Source: Actinomycetes bacterium
GTDB lineage: Bacteria; Actinomycetota; Actinomycetes; Actinomycetales; Dermatophilaceae
Direction of reading: 5' to 3'
Length of the DNA: 44,292 bases
NCBI GenBank assembly: GCA_021783215.1
Contig: JAJXUB010000008.1
Coordinates: 1-44,292 of the forward strand
Below are positions 1 to 8,900 of this stretch, piece by piece. Positions within the stretch are counted from its first letter, which is position 1, and the number at the start of each line of letters is the position of its first letter. The notes beneath the pieces are model-generated. The model did not search any database and was not told the origin of the DNA. It worked only from the letters and a program-made list of their open reading frames with translations. Position numbers and translations under genes: made by a program.

Positions 1-714
1 ACCCAGGCGTCCGTCGCTGCGGCCGCCGTCGCATCCCGTCTCCCGAGGCGCGGCTCGGTCACGGTGCGCCGGTCGAGCTTCCCCGCGTGGGTGCGTCCCA
101 CGGACCTGCTGACGTCGGAGGCGGAGGCCCTGGACGCCGTGGCCGTCGCGCGGTCCATCGGGCTCGCGCGCGCCTCGGACGCCGTCGCCGCGTGGGCGGC
201 GCTGGGCAGCCTCGCCGCGCTCGTCCGCCTCGCCGGATCACCCGGTCACGTTGCGGTCCTCGACGCCTCGGGTCGCGGCAGCCCGTTCGGCCGGTGGGCG
301 ACCGCTGCGGGCTACGCCCCGGTCGAGACCGGTGCCGCCTCCCTCCTCGCAGACGGCGGACTCGGTGACGCGGTGCCGACGGGGCTCGACGCGATCGTCC
401 GGGTCCACCCCGCCGACTGCGACGCGGCCGACGTCGACTCGCTCCTGCGCGCCGCCGAGTGGTCGCTACGGCCCGGGGGACTCCTCGTCCTCACCCTGGC
501 GGTCGGACCGTCGAGCGCCCCAGGGGCCGTCGCGCCCGCCGACGTCAGGGGCGTCCTCGCGCGGGCGGACGACCGAACCCTTGCCCTCGTCGGCGATCTC
601 GACGGAGACCTGACGGCGCGGCTGCGCGGCGCCGACCTGCGGGCATCCGGGCGTAGGGGAGACGCCGCGGACGCCGCATACGGCATCGTCCGGCTCGCCT
701 TCCGGAGGCGGTAG
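1..714 (+). CDS. Methyltransferase-like protein, 5'-truncated by the window edge
   Basis: The frame is open from base 1 to the TAG at 712-714, so the gene probably begins upstream of the window. A GTG at 64 could start a 216-residue form, but no good Shine-Dalgarno sequence precedes it. The C-terminal half holds the segment LRAAEWSLRPGGLLVLTL, which resembles the 'LRPGGxLVL' strand of class I SAM-dependent methyltransferases; the glycine-rich SAM loop is not obvious in what remains (VAVLDASGRGSPFG is the nearest). The stop abuts the GTG of the next gene, so the two are probably coupled. With the UPF0104 and methyltransferase genes downstream it looks like part of an envelope or glycolipid modification operon. 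The methyltransferase label is inference. Confidence 0.6.
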   Translation, partial: TQASVAAAAVASRLPRRGSVTVRRSSFPAWVRPTDLLTSEAEALDAVAVARSIGLARASDAVAAWAALGSLAALVRLAGSPGHVAVLDASGRGSPFGRWATAAGYAPVETGAASLLADGGLGDAVPTGLDAIVRVHPADCDAADVDSLLRAAEWSLRPGGLLVLTLAVGPSSAPGAVAPADVRGVLARADDRTLALVGDLDGDLTARLRGADLRASGRRGDAADAAYGIVRLAFRRR

Positions 715-1674
715 GTGACGACCGACGCGTTGCCCCGCAGGCAGTTCGGCGTCCTCGACGTCGTCCGCTGGGTCATCCTGCTTCTCGTGCTCGTCGCCGT
801 CGCCGTCGCCCTCTGGCGCAACTGGCACGATGTGGCCCGGAACCTGCGCCGTGTCGGACCCGACACCCTCGGCCTCGCCCTCCTCTGCGCACTCGCGTCA
901 CCGGTCTTCACCCTCATGGCGTGGCGTCGGATCCTCGCGGACGTCGGCTCGGCACTGCACGTGGCGCCGGCGTCGGGGGTCTACTTCGTCGGCCAGCTCG
1001 GCAAGTACGTTCCCGGGTCGGTGTGGTCGATCGTCGCGCAGACGGAGATCGGGGCCCGGTTGGGCATCCCGAGGCGACGCCTCGGCGTCACGGGCCTGGT
1101 GACGATCGGCCTGGCGCTCGTCACCGGTGCGGTCGTCGGGCTGCCGGCGATCCCCCTCCTCCTGCGCAGCCGTGGCGGGGGGACCCCGTGGTGGCTCACC
1201 CTCGTCACCGCGGCCGCCTGCCTGGTGGTCCTCGCCCCGCCGGTGCTCAACCGGGTCGTCGGGCTGGCGTTGCGGGTCCTCCGCCGGGAGCCGCTGGCGC
1301 ATCCCCTCTCCTCCCGGGCCCTGGTCGGGTCCACCGGCTGGCTGCTCGTGTCCTGGCTGTTCATGGGCGGGGCGGTCTGGATCCTCGCGCGGAGCCTGGC
1401 GGGCTCCGCCGCCTCGCCCTCTCACGTTCTCGCCGCGGCGTTGTGTGGGTCGGTCCTGGCGGCGACGCTGGGGATGGCGAGCCTCTTCGTGCCGGCGGGC
1501 GTCGGGGTCCGGGAGGCGGTCCTCCTCCTCCTGCTCGGCGACGTCCTGTCGACGTCGCAGGCCGCCGCCGTCGTCGTGCTGGCCCGCTTCCTCAGCATCG
1601 TCGTCGACATCGTCGCGGCGGCGGTCGGCTGGCTCTATGCGCGGACCCACCATCTCCTCGGGCGACGCGCATGA
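715..1674 (+). CDS. UPF0104 / lysylphosphatidylglycerol synthase TM-domain family membrane protein
   Basis: A 319-residue polytopic membrane protein. Hydrophobic segments start near residues 17-37 (VVRWVILLLVLVAVAVAL) and recur to the C terminus. The family signature is visible: GVYFVGQLGKYVPGSVWSIVAQTEIG early, and the glycine-rich stretch around FVPAGVGVREAVLLLLLG near residue 265. This is the flippase-like membrane domain of MprF, found alone in UPF0104/YbhN/AglD2-type proteins; there is no cytoplasmic lysyl-transferase domain, so it is not a full MprF. It starts with GTG directly after the preceding stop and its TGA overlaps the next ATG (ATGA at 1671-1674). Such stand-alone proteins usually sit in glycolipid or polysaccharide clusters, which fits the two flanking methyltransferases. 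Substrate unknown. Confidence 0.85.
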   Translation: MTTDALPRRQFGVLDVVRWVILLLVLVAVAVALWRNWHDVARNLRRVGPDTLGLALLCALASPVFTLMAWRRILADVGSALHVAPASGVYFVGQLGKYVPGSVWSIVAQTEIGARLGIPRRRLGVTGLVTIGLALVTGAVVGLPAIPLLLRSRGGGTPWWLTLVTAAACLVVLAPPVLNRVVGLALRVLRREPLAHPLSSRALVGSTGWLLVSWLFMGGAVWILARSLAGSAASPSHVLAAALCGSVLAATLGMASLFVPAGVGVREAVLLLLLGDVLSTSQAAAVVVLARFLSIVVDIVAAAVGWLYARTHHLLGRRA

Positions 1675-2495
1675 CCGACGACCCCGCGCGTCGCCCCCGC
1701 AAGGAGCAGCTCGCCTACTCCGAGCTCATGGGCGCCATGCTCGACGAGGACAAGAGGCGCCGCAAGGCGGCGAAGATCATCGCCGTCCTCGGCCACGCGC
1801 TCGGCCGCTCCGGGCCGAAGCCCCTGGACGGGTTGTCCGCCCTCGACGTCGGCTGCTCGGCCGGGTTCATCGCCGACTCGCTCGCGTCGGCCGGGGCGCG
1901 GACGACGGGTGTCGACATCGACGAACCGGGGCTCGCCAAGGCCCGGGCCCGGTTCGGCGACCAGGTCGACTTCCGGCTGGGGCGAGGCGAGGCGCTTCCG
2001 CTGGACGACGAGTCCGTCGACGTCGTGGTTCTCAACCACATCTACGAGCATGTCGTCGACCCCGAGGGCGTCCTCGCCGACATCCGGCGCGTCCTTCGCC
2101 CCGGTGGGGTCCTCTATGCGGGTCTCGGCCACCGCTACCAGGTCCTCGAGCCGCACTACCGGCTGCCGTTCCTCTCGTGGCTGCCGCAAGGCGCCGCCGA
2201 CCGGTACCTGCGGCTGACCCGGCGGGGTGACCACTACTACGAGCACTACTACTCACGCGCGGGGCTCAGGCGGCTCTTCGCGGGCTACGACGTGTGGGAC
2301 TACACCCTCCCGGTCCTCGCGGACGCCCGAGCCTTCGCCGGTGACGACCTCGCTCCCCCCGTCGTCGGCCGCCTGCCCGAGCCGGTGCTCGCCGCGACCA
2401 TCCCGCTCGTCCCGACCTACGTCTGGGTCGCCTTCAAAGGGGCCTCGGCGCCACGCGGCCCGGCCCTGCGCGCGGCCCCGCGTCATCTCCCGTGA
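1671..2495 (+). CDS. Class I SAM-dependent methyltransferase
   Basis: A 274-residue protein with a clear Methyltransf_11-type fold. Motif I is LDVGCSAGF near residues 60-70, the acidic end of strand 2 is GVDIDEP, the motif II region is EALPLDDESVDVVVLNHIYEH, and the post-II segment is IRRVLRPGGVLYAGLGHRY. The C-terminal region is rich in Tyr and His (GDHYYEHYYSRAGLRRLF) and may form the acceptor pocket. It overlaps the upstream membrane-protein gene by ATGA and the downstream glycosylase by GTGA, so it is translated as part of an operon. The substrate cannot be read from the sequence; the context suggests a lipid-linked sugar or isoprenoid acceptor. Confidence 0.9.
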   Translation: MTDDPARRPRKEQLAYSELMGAMLDEDKRRRKAAKIIAVLGHALGRSGPKPLDGLSALDVGCSAGFIADSLASAGARTTGVDIDEPGLAKARARFGDQVDFRLGRGEALPLDDESVDVVVLNHIYEHVVDPEGVLADIRRVLRPGGVLYAGLGHRYQVLEPHYRLPFLSWLPQGAADRYLRLTRRGDHYYEHYYSRAGLRRLFAGYDVWDYTLPVLADARAFAGDDLAPPVVGRLPEPVLAATIPLVPTYVWVAFKGASAPRGPALRAAPRHLP

Positions 2496-3412
2496 CAGCC
2501 GACGCGGTGACCCGGGTGCACCGCCCGCCCGGACCGTATGCCGTCGGCCCGACGGTCGGCTCCCTCAGGCACGGGGCCGGCGACCCGACGTTCCGGAGGG
2601 CAGGCGGTCGCCTCTGGCTCGGCCAGGCGACCCCGACGGGCCCGAGCACGCTGGCGCTGCAAGCGGACCCGCATACGGGATCGGTGGAGGCGACGGCATG
2701 GGGGGACGGCGCGACCTGGTCGCTCGACCACCTGCCGGGGCTGCTCGGGGCGGCGGACGACCCGAGCGGGTTCGAGCCTCATCATGAGGTCATCAGGCAG
2801 GCCTGGCGGCGCTTCGCCGGGTGGCGGCTGACCCGCAGCGCCCTGGTCCTCCAGTCGCTCGTGCCCGCCTGCATCGAGCAGCGGGTCACGGGCGCACAGG
2901 CCTTCGCGGCGCACGCGACCCTCGTGCGCCGCTACGGCTCCCGTGCTCCCGGGCCCGGCGCCGACGTCGGGCTGTGGGTGCCGCCGGCCCCGCGGGACTG
3001 GGCGCGGATCCCGTCATGGGAGTGGCTCCGCGCGGGCGTCGACGGTGCTCGTTCCGCCGCGGCGGTGGGCGGGTCGCGGGTTGCCACACGGCTCGAGGAG
3101 TGCTCCTCCCTGTCGCTGACGGACGCCCAGCGACGGCTGCGGGCCGTTCCAGGCGTGGGGGAGTGGACGGCGGCGGAGACGGCGCAGCGGGCGCTCGGCG
3201 ACGCCGACGCGGTGAGCTTCGGGGACTACCACGTCGCCGCGGACGTCGGCTGGGCGCTGACGGGGTCGCCGGTCGACGACGACGGCCTCCGCGAGCTCCT
3301 CGAACCGTATGCCGGACACCGGTACCGGGTACAGGGCCTCGTCGGGCTCGCGGGACTTCACCGGCCCCGGCGGGCACCGCGCATGTCGCTGCCGACGCAC
3401 CTGCCGCGATGA
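2492..3412 (+). CDS. DNA-3-methyladenine glycosylase II family protein (HhH-GPD, AlkA-like)
   Basis: A 306-residue base-excision repair enzyme of the helix-hairpin-helix/GPD superfamily. The HhH is LRAVPGVGEWTAAETAQRALGD, around residues 215-236. It is followed after about 14 residues by the catalytic-Asp segment FGDYHVAADVGWALTG; the Asp in GDYH matches the invariant Asp of AlkA. The C terminus (EPYAGHRYRVQGLVGLAG) resembles the usual 'PYRSRAA' end of the family. No 4Fe-4S cluster cysteines are present. It starts with GTG overlapping the preceding TGA. Only three bases separate its stop from the convergent cofE stop at 3416. It should remove alkylated purines; specificity is inferred from the family. 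Confidence 0.85.
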   Translation: MTADAVTRVHRPPGPYAVGPTVGSLRHGAGDPTFRRAGGRLWLGQATPTGPSTLALQADPHTGSVEATAWGDGATWSLDHLPGLLGAADDPSGFEPHHEVIRQAWRRFAGWRLTRSALVLQSLVPACIEQRVTGAQAFAAHATLVRRYGSRAPGPGADVGLWVPPAPRDWARIPSWEWLRAGVDGARSAAAVGGSRVATRLEECSSLSLTDAQRRLRAVPGVGEWTAAETAQRALGDADAVSFGDYHVAADVGWALTGSPVDDDGLRELLEPYAGHRYRVQGLVGLAGLHRPRRAPRMSLPTHLPR

Positions 3413-3415
3413 GAG

Positions 3416-4459
3416 CTAGGTGTGCTCGCCGATCGTCACCGTGGCCGAGCCGGGCGCAGGCCGGGCCACCTCGCCCGTGAGGTCCTCGGCCCACAGCGCG
3501 GCGACGAGCCGGGCCGTGACCCACCCGGCCACGAACGAGTCCTCGGCCGCGATCGACACCGAGCCCGGTCCGACGTCGACCCCGACCTCGCCGTCGGTCC
3601 CGTGGAGGGCGACGGCGACGGCGCGGGTGACCCGGACCGCCGCCGCCTCCTCGGTGGTGCTGCGGATCCCGTAGGCCGCCGCCTCCCGTGACCCGGGCTC
3701 GACGCCGAGCGCGGCCCGGACCGCCTCGACGTGACCGAGGGCGAACCAGTCGGACGGGCCGCTGCGGACCAGCTCCAGTGCGCCGGAACCGTGCTCGTCA
3801 CCGACAAGATGTGCCAGGCCACGGACGACGGCCGCCGGCACTCCGCGGTCCTTGCCCTTGACGAGGTCGGCGGCCGCGGCGACCTCGTCGGCCAGGGCCA
3901 TCGACGTGACGGCGAGCGGCCGTCCGTCGGCGTCCGTGCGACCGCGGAAGTCGTCGAGGACGACGATCCCGGAGGACCCCAGGGCGAAGTCGGTCTGCCC
4001 GACGCGCCAGGGACGGCCGGCCGTGTCGGTGATGACGACGGCGATCCCGGACTCGGGCAGGCCCGCGGCGTCGGCGATCGCCTCGCGGAGCGCCGCGGCC
4101 GCGGCATCCGCGTCCTCGGGCAGGACGAGCACCCTGTGGCTGCCGCCCGTGTTCGACGCGTCGACCCCTGCCGCCGCCATGACCGGCCCGGCCGTGGACT
4201 TCACGATCCGTGTCACGGCGCCGGGGGTGGCCCGCTCCGCGACGACCCGCCGTGTGGAGGCCGCGACGGCGCCGGTCCGGTCGTCGGCCCAGAGCCCGGC
4301 AGCCTTCGAGACGACCTTGCTCGAGACGACGACGATGTCGCCGCGTTCGAGGGTCCAGCCGGCGGCGCCGACCGACGCGACGACCAGGCGGGCCAGGTCG
4401 TCCCCCGTCCTGACCTCCGGCATCCCGGGGACGGGGATGACCGCGACGTCGGCGTTCAC
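3416..4459 (-). CDS. cofE: Coenzyme F420-0:L-glutamate ligase with a non-standard C-terminal domain
   Basis: A 347-residue protein that adds gamma-linked glutamates to F420-0. Residues 1-240 are a CofE domain with family segments SSKVVSK (about 46-52), VDASNT (99-103), ITDTAGRPWRVGQTDFALG (143-161), DDFRGRTDADGRPL (169-182) and the basic KGKDRG (201-206). In mycobacterial FbiB the CofE domain is followed by an FMN-binding nitroreductase domain of about 200 residues. Here the tail is only about 107 residues and looks different: VRAALG, an Ala-rich helix, then short strands with GEVGVDVGPGSVSIAAEDS. The GTG start at 4459 overlaps the cofD stop (GTGA); a longer open frame continues upstream inside cofD and is rejected. 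It is cotranscribed with cofD. Confidence 0.88.
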   Translation of the reverse strand: MNADVAVIPVPGMPEVRTGDDLARLVVASVGAAGWTLERGDIVVVSSKVVSKAAGLWADDRTGAVAASTRRVVAERATPGAVTRIVKSTAGPVMAAAGVDASNTGGSHRVLVLPEDADAAAAALREAIADAAGLPESGIAVVITDTAGRPWRVGQTDFALGSSGIVVLDDFRGRTDADGRPLAVTSMALADEVAAAADLVKGKDRGVPAAVVRGLAHLVGDEHGSGALELVRSGPSDWFALGHVEAVRAALGVEPGSREAAAYGIRSTTEEAAAVRVTRAVAVALHGTDGEVGVDVGPGSVSIAAEDSFVAGWVTARLVAALWAEDLTGEVARPAPGSATVTIGEHT

Positions 4460-5421
4460 GGCCGGTGCGCCCTGGCGAGGTCCAGGGCCGCTCCGGCGAG
4501 CGTGGCCGCCTCGTCGACGGTTCGCATGAGGAGCGGGCGGTCCCAGACGCGGACGGTGCCACGCGCCGTCGTGTCCGCATCGCTGGGGTCGACGAGCCAC
4601 GCGTCGAGGAAGTCCTCGTAGAGCCCGGCGACGGCCGTCGCCGTCGACGGGATGCCGATCGCCGTGAGGCACGCGTCGGCCCGCCCCCGGACGGGCCTGC
4701 CCCCGATGAGCGGGGATACCCCGACGATGGGGGCTGCGGTCTCGCGGAGGGCGTCGCGGACCCCCGGGACGCCGAGGATGACCCCGATGGAGACGACCGG
4801 GTTGCTCGGGGGCAGGAGGATGACGTCGGCCGAGCGGATCGACTCCAGGACACCCGGCGCGGCCGTCGCCCGGTCGAGACCGGCGACGACGAACCGGCGC
4901 GCGCGGACCTCGGCCCGCATACGGACCCACCACTCCTGGAAGTGGACCGCCCGCTCCTGCCCGTCCTCCTCGAGGACGACGTGCGTCTCGACGGGCACGT
5001 CCGTCATGGGCAGAAGGGTGACTCCCGCCGCCGTCAGGCCCCACCGGGCCGCGAGCCGCGCGGTGACCTGGGACAGGGACAACCCCTGGCCGAGCCAGAG
5101 GGAGCGCGCGATATGGGTCGAGACGTCGAGGTCCCCGAGCCCGAACCAGTCGGGCGGGACGCCGTATGCCGCGAGCTCGGCCTGGACGCGGTAGCTCTCG
5201 CCGGCCCGGCCCCAGCCGTCCTCGTCGTTGCCGACTCCGCCGAGGGTGTACAGGAGGGTGTCGAGGTCCGGGCATACGCGCAGGCCCCACAGGGTGATGT
5301 CGTCACCGGTGTTGCCCACGACGGTGATCCGCGCACCCGGGTCCGTCACGTCGAGATGGGCGCGCAACCCGCGGACGAAGCGCGCGCCGCCGACGCCGCC
5401 GGAGAGGGAGACGATGTTCAT
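4456..5421 (-). CDS. cofD: 2-phospho-L-lactate (phosphoenolpyruvate) transferase, F420 biosynthesis
   Basis: A 321-residue CofD/FbiA. It transfers the phospho-lactyl or phosphoenolpyruvyl group from the activated GDP donor to the deazaflavin Fo. The N terminus MNIVSLSGGVGGARFVRGL is the family's GGVGGA nucleotide-binding loop. Other typical segments are VVGNTGDDITLWGLRVCPDLDTLLYTLGG (near 35-65), WFGLGDLDVSTHI, LLPMTDVPVETHV, ILLPPSNPVVSIGVIL and SPLIGGRPVRGRAD. The length is normal. The start at 5421 was chosen because GGGAG precedes it by about 9 nt and the family begins here; an upstream in-frame extension to 5598 lacks similarity. It is the first gene of the minus-strand pair and diverges from whiB at 5666. 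Confidence 0.95.
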   Translation of the reverse strand: MNIVSLSGGVGGARFVRGLRAHLDVTDPGARITVVGNTGDDITLWGLRVCPDLDTLLYTLGGVGNDEDGWGRAGESYRVQAELAAYGVPPDWFGLGDLDVSTHIARSLWLGQGLSLSQVTARLAARWGLTAAGVTLLPMTDVPVETHVVLEEDGQERAVHFQEWWVRMRAEVRARRFVVAGLDRATAAPGVLESIRSADVILLPPSNPVVSIGVILGVPGVRDALRETAAPIVGVSPLIGGRPVRGRADACLTAIGIPSTATAVAGLYEDFLDAWLVDPSDADTTARGTVRVWDRPLLMRTVDEAATLAGAALDLARAHRP

Positions 5422-5563
5422 GGCGACAGTCTCCCAAGGCCGGCGAGCGGTCTGCGCGCCTCCCACCGAAGGGGATCCGCGGCCGGCGGCGGAAGGAACC
5501 GCCCGACGCCGGCCGACACGCCCGGCGACACGCGCGGAAACGGGGCGAATATCACCAACGGAC

Positions 5564-5593
5564 TTGACGGGAGCGGTATGACACGCATGTAAT
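5564..5593 (+). promoter_or_regulatory. Probable sigma-A-type promoter of the whiB2-like gene
   Basis: TTGACG (5564-5569) and TGTAAT (5588-5593) are separated by 18 bp and each match the primary sigma consensus at five of six positions. They lie in an AT-rich island (5548-5612) within the 244-base divergent region between cofD and whiB; the 5' UTR would be about 65 nt. Just downstream, TTCAC occurs twice 13 bp apart (5594-5598 and 5607-5611). That could be a regulator half-site repeat, as whiB genes are developmentally controlled in actinomycetes. The rest of 5422-5665 shows no gene. Confidence 0.55.
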
Positions 5594-5665
5594 TTCACTG
5601 TTGTTCTTCACGGGGTCTCCGTGGGCGACGAAGTTGGGTCGAGGTGAACCGGTCGAGGAGGGCCC

Positions 5666-5932
5666 GTGCACGAGCTTCAGTTGGTCACATCCCCCCCGAT
5701 GGACGAGGCGGCACTGCTTGCGTGGCAGGAGCGGTCACTGTGCGCCCAGACGGACCCGGAGGCGTTCTTCCCCGAGAAGGGGGGGTCGACGCGCGAGGCC
5801 AAGAAGGTCTGCGTCGGCTGCGATGTCCGGGCCGAGTGCCTCGAGTACGCCCTGGCGAATGACGAGCGGTTCGGCATCTGGGGCGGGCTCTCCGAGCGCG
5901 AGCGCCGCAAGCTGAAGAAGCGTGCCGTCTGA
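5666..5932 (+). CDS. WhiB-family iron-sulfur transcription regulator (WhiB2/WhmD type)
   Basis: An 88-residue WhiB-like protein with the four cluster cysteines C26, C49, C52 and C58 (C-x22-C-x2-C-x5-C), the G-I-W-G-G turn at 70-74 and a basic tail (SERERRKLKKRAV). These proteins carry a 4Fe-4S cluster, bind region 4 of the primary sigma factor and redirect transcription. WhiB2/WhmD controls septation in mycobacteria and Streptomyces. The assignment to that subgroup rests mainly on neighbours: divergent from fbiA/fbiB as in M. tuberculosis Rv3260c-Rv3262. The GTG start at 5666 is preceded by GAGGAGG. Its 3' end overlaps the start of the GT2-like gene by 11 bases. Confidence 0.92.
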   Translation: MHELQLVTSPPMDEAALLAWQERSLCAQTDPEAFFPEKGGSTREAKKVCVGCDVRAECLEYALANDERFGIWGGLSERERRKLKKRAV

Positions 5933-8900
5933 CGGCGCGCCCGGCCCCGACCTCATGACCATCGTCAGCGACCGCACCGTCGGCGTGGGCCGCGCACCCG
6001 GCACGACCGCCGTCGTCCTCGCCGTCGTCCATGCTGTGGAGGCGAGCGCCGCGGCGCGGACGCGCGCCGCGCTCGCGGCATCGACCCGGCGCCCCGACCG
6101 CGTCCTCCTGCTCGACGCGACGGCTGACGGCGGCCTGGATCCCTCGGCGCTCACCCCGGGGGACGCGTCCGCGGTGACCGTCGTCCGCGTCGAGCCCGCG
6201 GCCGGCTCGCGCGCGGCCTACCGCCGGGTGCTGGACGCGCAGACGCTCGTCGACGTGACGGCGGTGTGGCTCCTTCCCGCCGGCACACGTCCCCAGCCGG
6301 ACGCCCTGCGCATCCTCCTCGACACCCTCCGCCGGTCCACCGTCAACGGCGTCGTCGGGCCCAAGCTCCTCGTCGACGAGGGGGAGGACGGGCTCAGCCT
6401 CGGTGGCCTGGGGATCGCGGCCACCCGTTCCGGCCGCGTCATCGGCACACCCGCCCCCGGAACGCCGGACCAGGGCCAGCTCGACGCACGCACGGACGTC
6501 CTCGCCGTCCCCGAACCGGGAATGCTCGTCGAGAAGGACGTCTGGCTGGACCTCGGCGGTCACCGTCCCGAGTTCGGCGACGTCGCCGCCGATCTCGACC
6601 TGGGGTGGCGAGCCCAGCTCGGCGACCATCGCGTGACCGTGGCGCCGGCCGCGCGGGTCGTCGTCCCCCCCGGTACCCCACTCGTCCACGCCGACACCGG
6701 CGCGCGGCGGCGCGCGTCCCGGCGGGTCGCCCTCGCCCGCTGCGCGTGGTGGTCCGCGCCGCTTCTCGCCGTGTGGGTCGCCCTATCCGCCGTCGCCGGA
6801 TCGCTCGCCCTCCTTCTGGCCAAGCGCCCTCGCGCGGCGGCCCAGGAGCTCGCCGATGTCGGCGCCCTCGCCGACCCGTGGCGCCCGCTGGCGGCCCGAT
6901 GGGCGGGTCGCGGGCGCCGGCGCGTGGCCCGGCACCACCTTGGTGCCCTCTTCCTTCGGTCCGGGGACGTCCTTCGTCATGTCAGCGACGAGGCGCACGC
7001 GGCCCTCGGGCTGTCGGGGGCGACCGGCGCGGCGACGACCGCCGGTGCCGTCGAGTCCGGGCCGTCGGACGAGGACGACGGGTTCGGCGACCGTGGCTCG
7101 CTCGTACGCCGGCTGGTCACGAACCCGGGCCTGCTCGCCGGCCTTGCCGTGCTCGCCGTCTCCTTCGCCGTCGAACGGACGATCCACGGCGGCCCTCTGG
7201 CGGCCCTCTCGTCGGGTCTGACCGGCGGTGAGGCGGTCGGCGGTGCCGTGTCGCCGGACGCCCTGATCCGGGCCTGGTGGGACGGGTGGCCGGACCCCTC
7301 GGCGACCGGCCCCGTGCTTCCACTCCTCGCCGGGCTCGCCTGGCTCGTCGCCCACATCCCGTCCTTCACCGTCGCGAGCCCCGGCGCGGCGGTGGTGGCG
7401 ATCCTCGTCGTGGCGGCGCCCCCCCTCGCGACGTGGTCGGCCTATGCGAGCGGCCGCGTTGTCACGCGGACCCGGTGGCTGCGCGCCGTCGTCGCCCTCG
7501 CGTATGCCGGGGGAGCGGCCACCTGGAGCGCCGCCACCCATGCTCGGCTCGGCGCGCTCGTCGGGCTCGTCCTCATCCCCGTCGTCCTCGCCCTCGCCGG
7601 GCGCATCGCCGCGGGGCTGGGAACGATCTCGACGGCAGGTGGCCTGGCCATCGCGCTGGGTGTTCTCGTCGGGTTCGCCCCTGTCGCCGGAGCGCCGCTG
7701 CTCCTCGCGGCCGCCGTGCTCGTCCTGTTCGCCCGCGGGGCCGGGCGCTGGCAGGGCGCCCTCGCCGCCGTGGGGGCGCTCCTCGTCCTCGGCCGCGGTG
7801 CCGTCGATGGACTGGCCCACCCGGCCCACCTCCTCCTGGGCCCGGGGGTCGTCACGTATGCCGTGGCGCCACCGTCGACGCTCCATCTCGCAGCCCTGGA
7901 CCCCGACGGGCGGCGTGGGCTCGTCTGGCTCGCCGCGCTTCCCATCGTCGCCGTTGCGCTCTTCTGCCTCGTCCGTGGCCGCGGCCGCGCCGTGACCCAG
8001 TGGGTGCTCGGGCTCGGCGCGGTCGCCGCCGTCGCGCTGGCCATCGCCTCGGCGCGGACCGTCCTCGGGAGCGTTCCGGCGGGGGCGCCGGGGGCCGGCG
8101 GACCCCTGCGCCCGTGGTGGGGCGTCGCGATGATGCTCGCCTGGGCGCTCCTCCTCGCCGTCGTCCTCGTCGGGTTGTCGGACGTGCCGATGCGCCGCTC
8201 CGCAGGTGGCTGGGCCGCCGTGGCGCGCTGGCCGCTCGCCGTGGGCCTTGTCGCCGGCGCCGTCATCGCTCCGGCCCTCGCCGCCCAGCGGGGCGGGGAC
8301 GGAGGGCTCGCGACGTGGTCCGACCCGCGTCCCGCGATCGCCGTCGCCCAGGCGGGCACGCCGCTCGCTGGTCGAACCCTGCTCGTTCGAACCGACGCCG
8401 GCGGCGCCGCGGCGCAGCTCGTCGACGCCGACCGCACCCTCCTCGTCCGGTCGGGCGTGCCTGCCAGGCCGTGGGAGGCGATGTCCTCCGCGGCGCAGCT
8501 CGTCGTCGACGGCGGGCCGGACCGCGCCATCGGCGACGCGCTGGTGGGCCTCGGCGTCGGGTTCGTCGGGCTCGACGCGAGCGTCCCCGCGGCGGTCGGC
8601 CAGCGGCTCGACGCGACGACCGGTCTGACCCGCATGGGCAGCCGCGAGGGCTATGACTTCTGGCGCGTCGACGCGCCGGCCTCCGGCGCCGCCATCGGAA
8701 TCGGCCGGGTGACCGTCCGCACGGCCGGCACGACGGCGCCGGTCGCCGTCAGCGGACCCAACGCCGCCGTCGACGCCCGGATCCCCGACGTCACCGGCCC
8801 GGCGGTGCTCAACGTCGCCGAGCCGCTCGACTGGAGCCGGCACTCGACGGTCCTGGCCGACGGCCGGGTCCTGCACGCGGACGGCGCGGCAAGCCTCCCG

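Noticed and set aside
4460-5290. Upstream in-frame extension of cofE through cofD
   Set aside because: The extra product has no CofE similarity, overlaps cofD entirely, and GTG 4459 with a GTGA overlap gives the normal family start.
8372-8390. LexA-like site TCGAAC-N7-GTTCGA
   Set aside because: The actinobacterial SOS box has a 4-base spacer, and this lies inside the GT2-like coding region far from any promoter.
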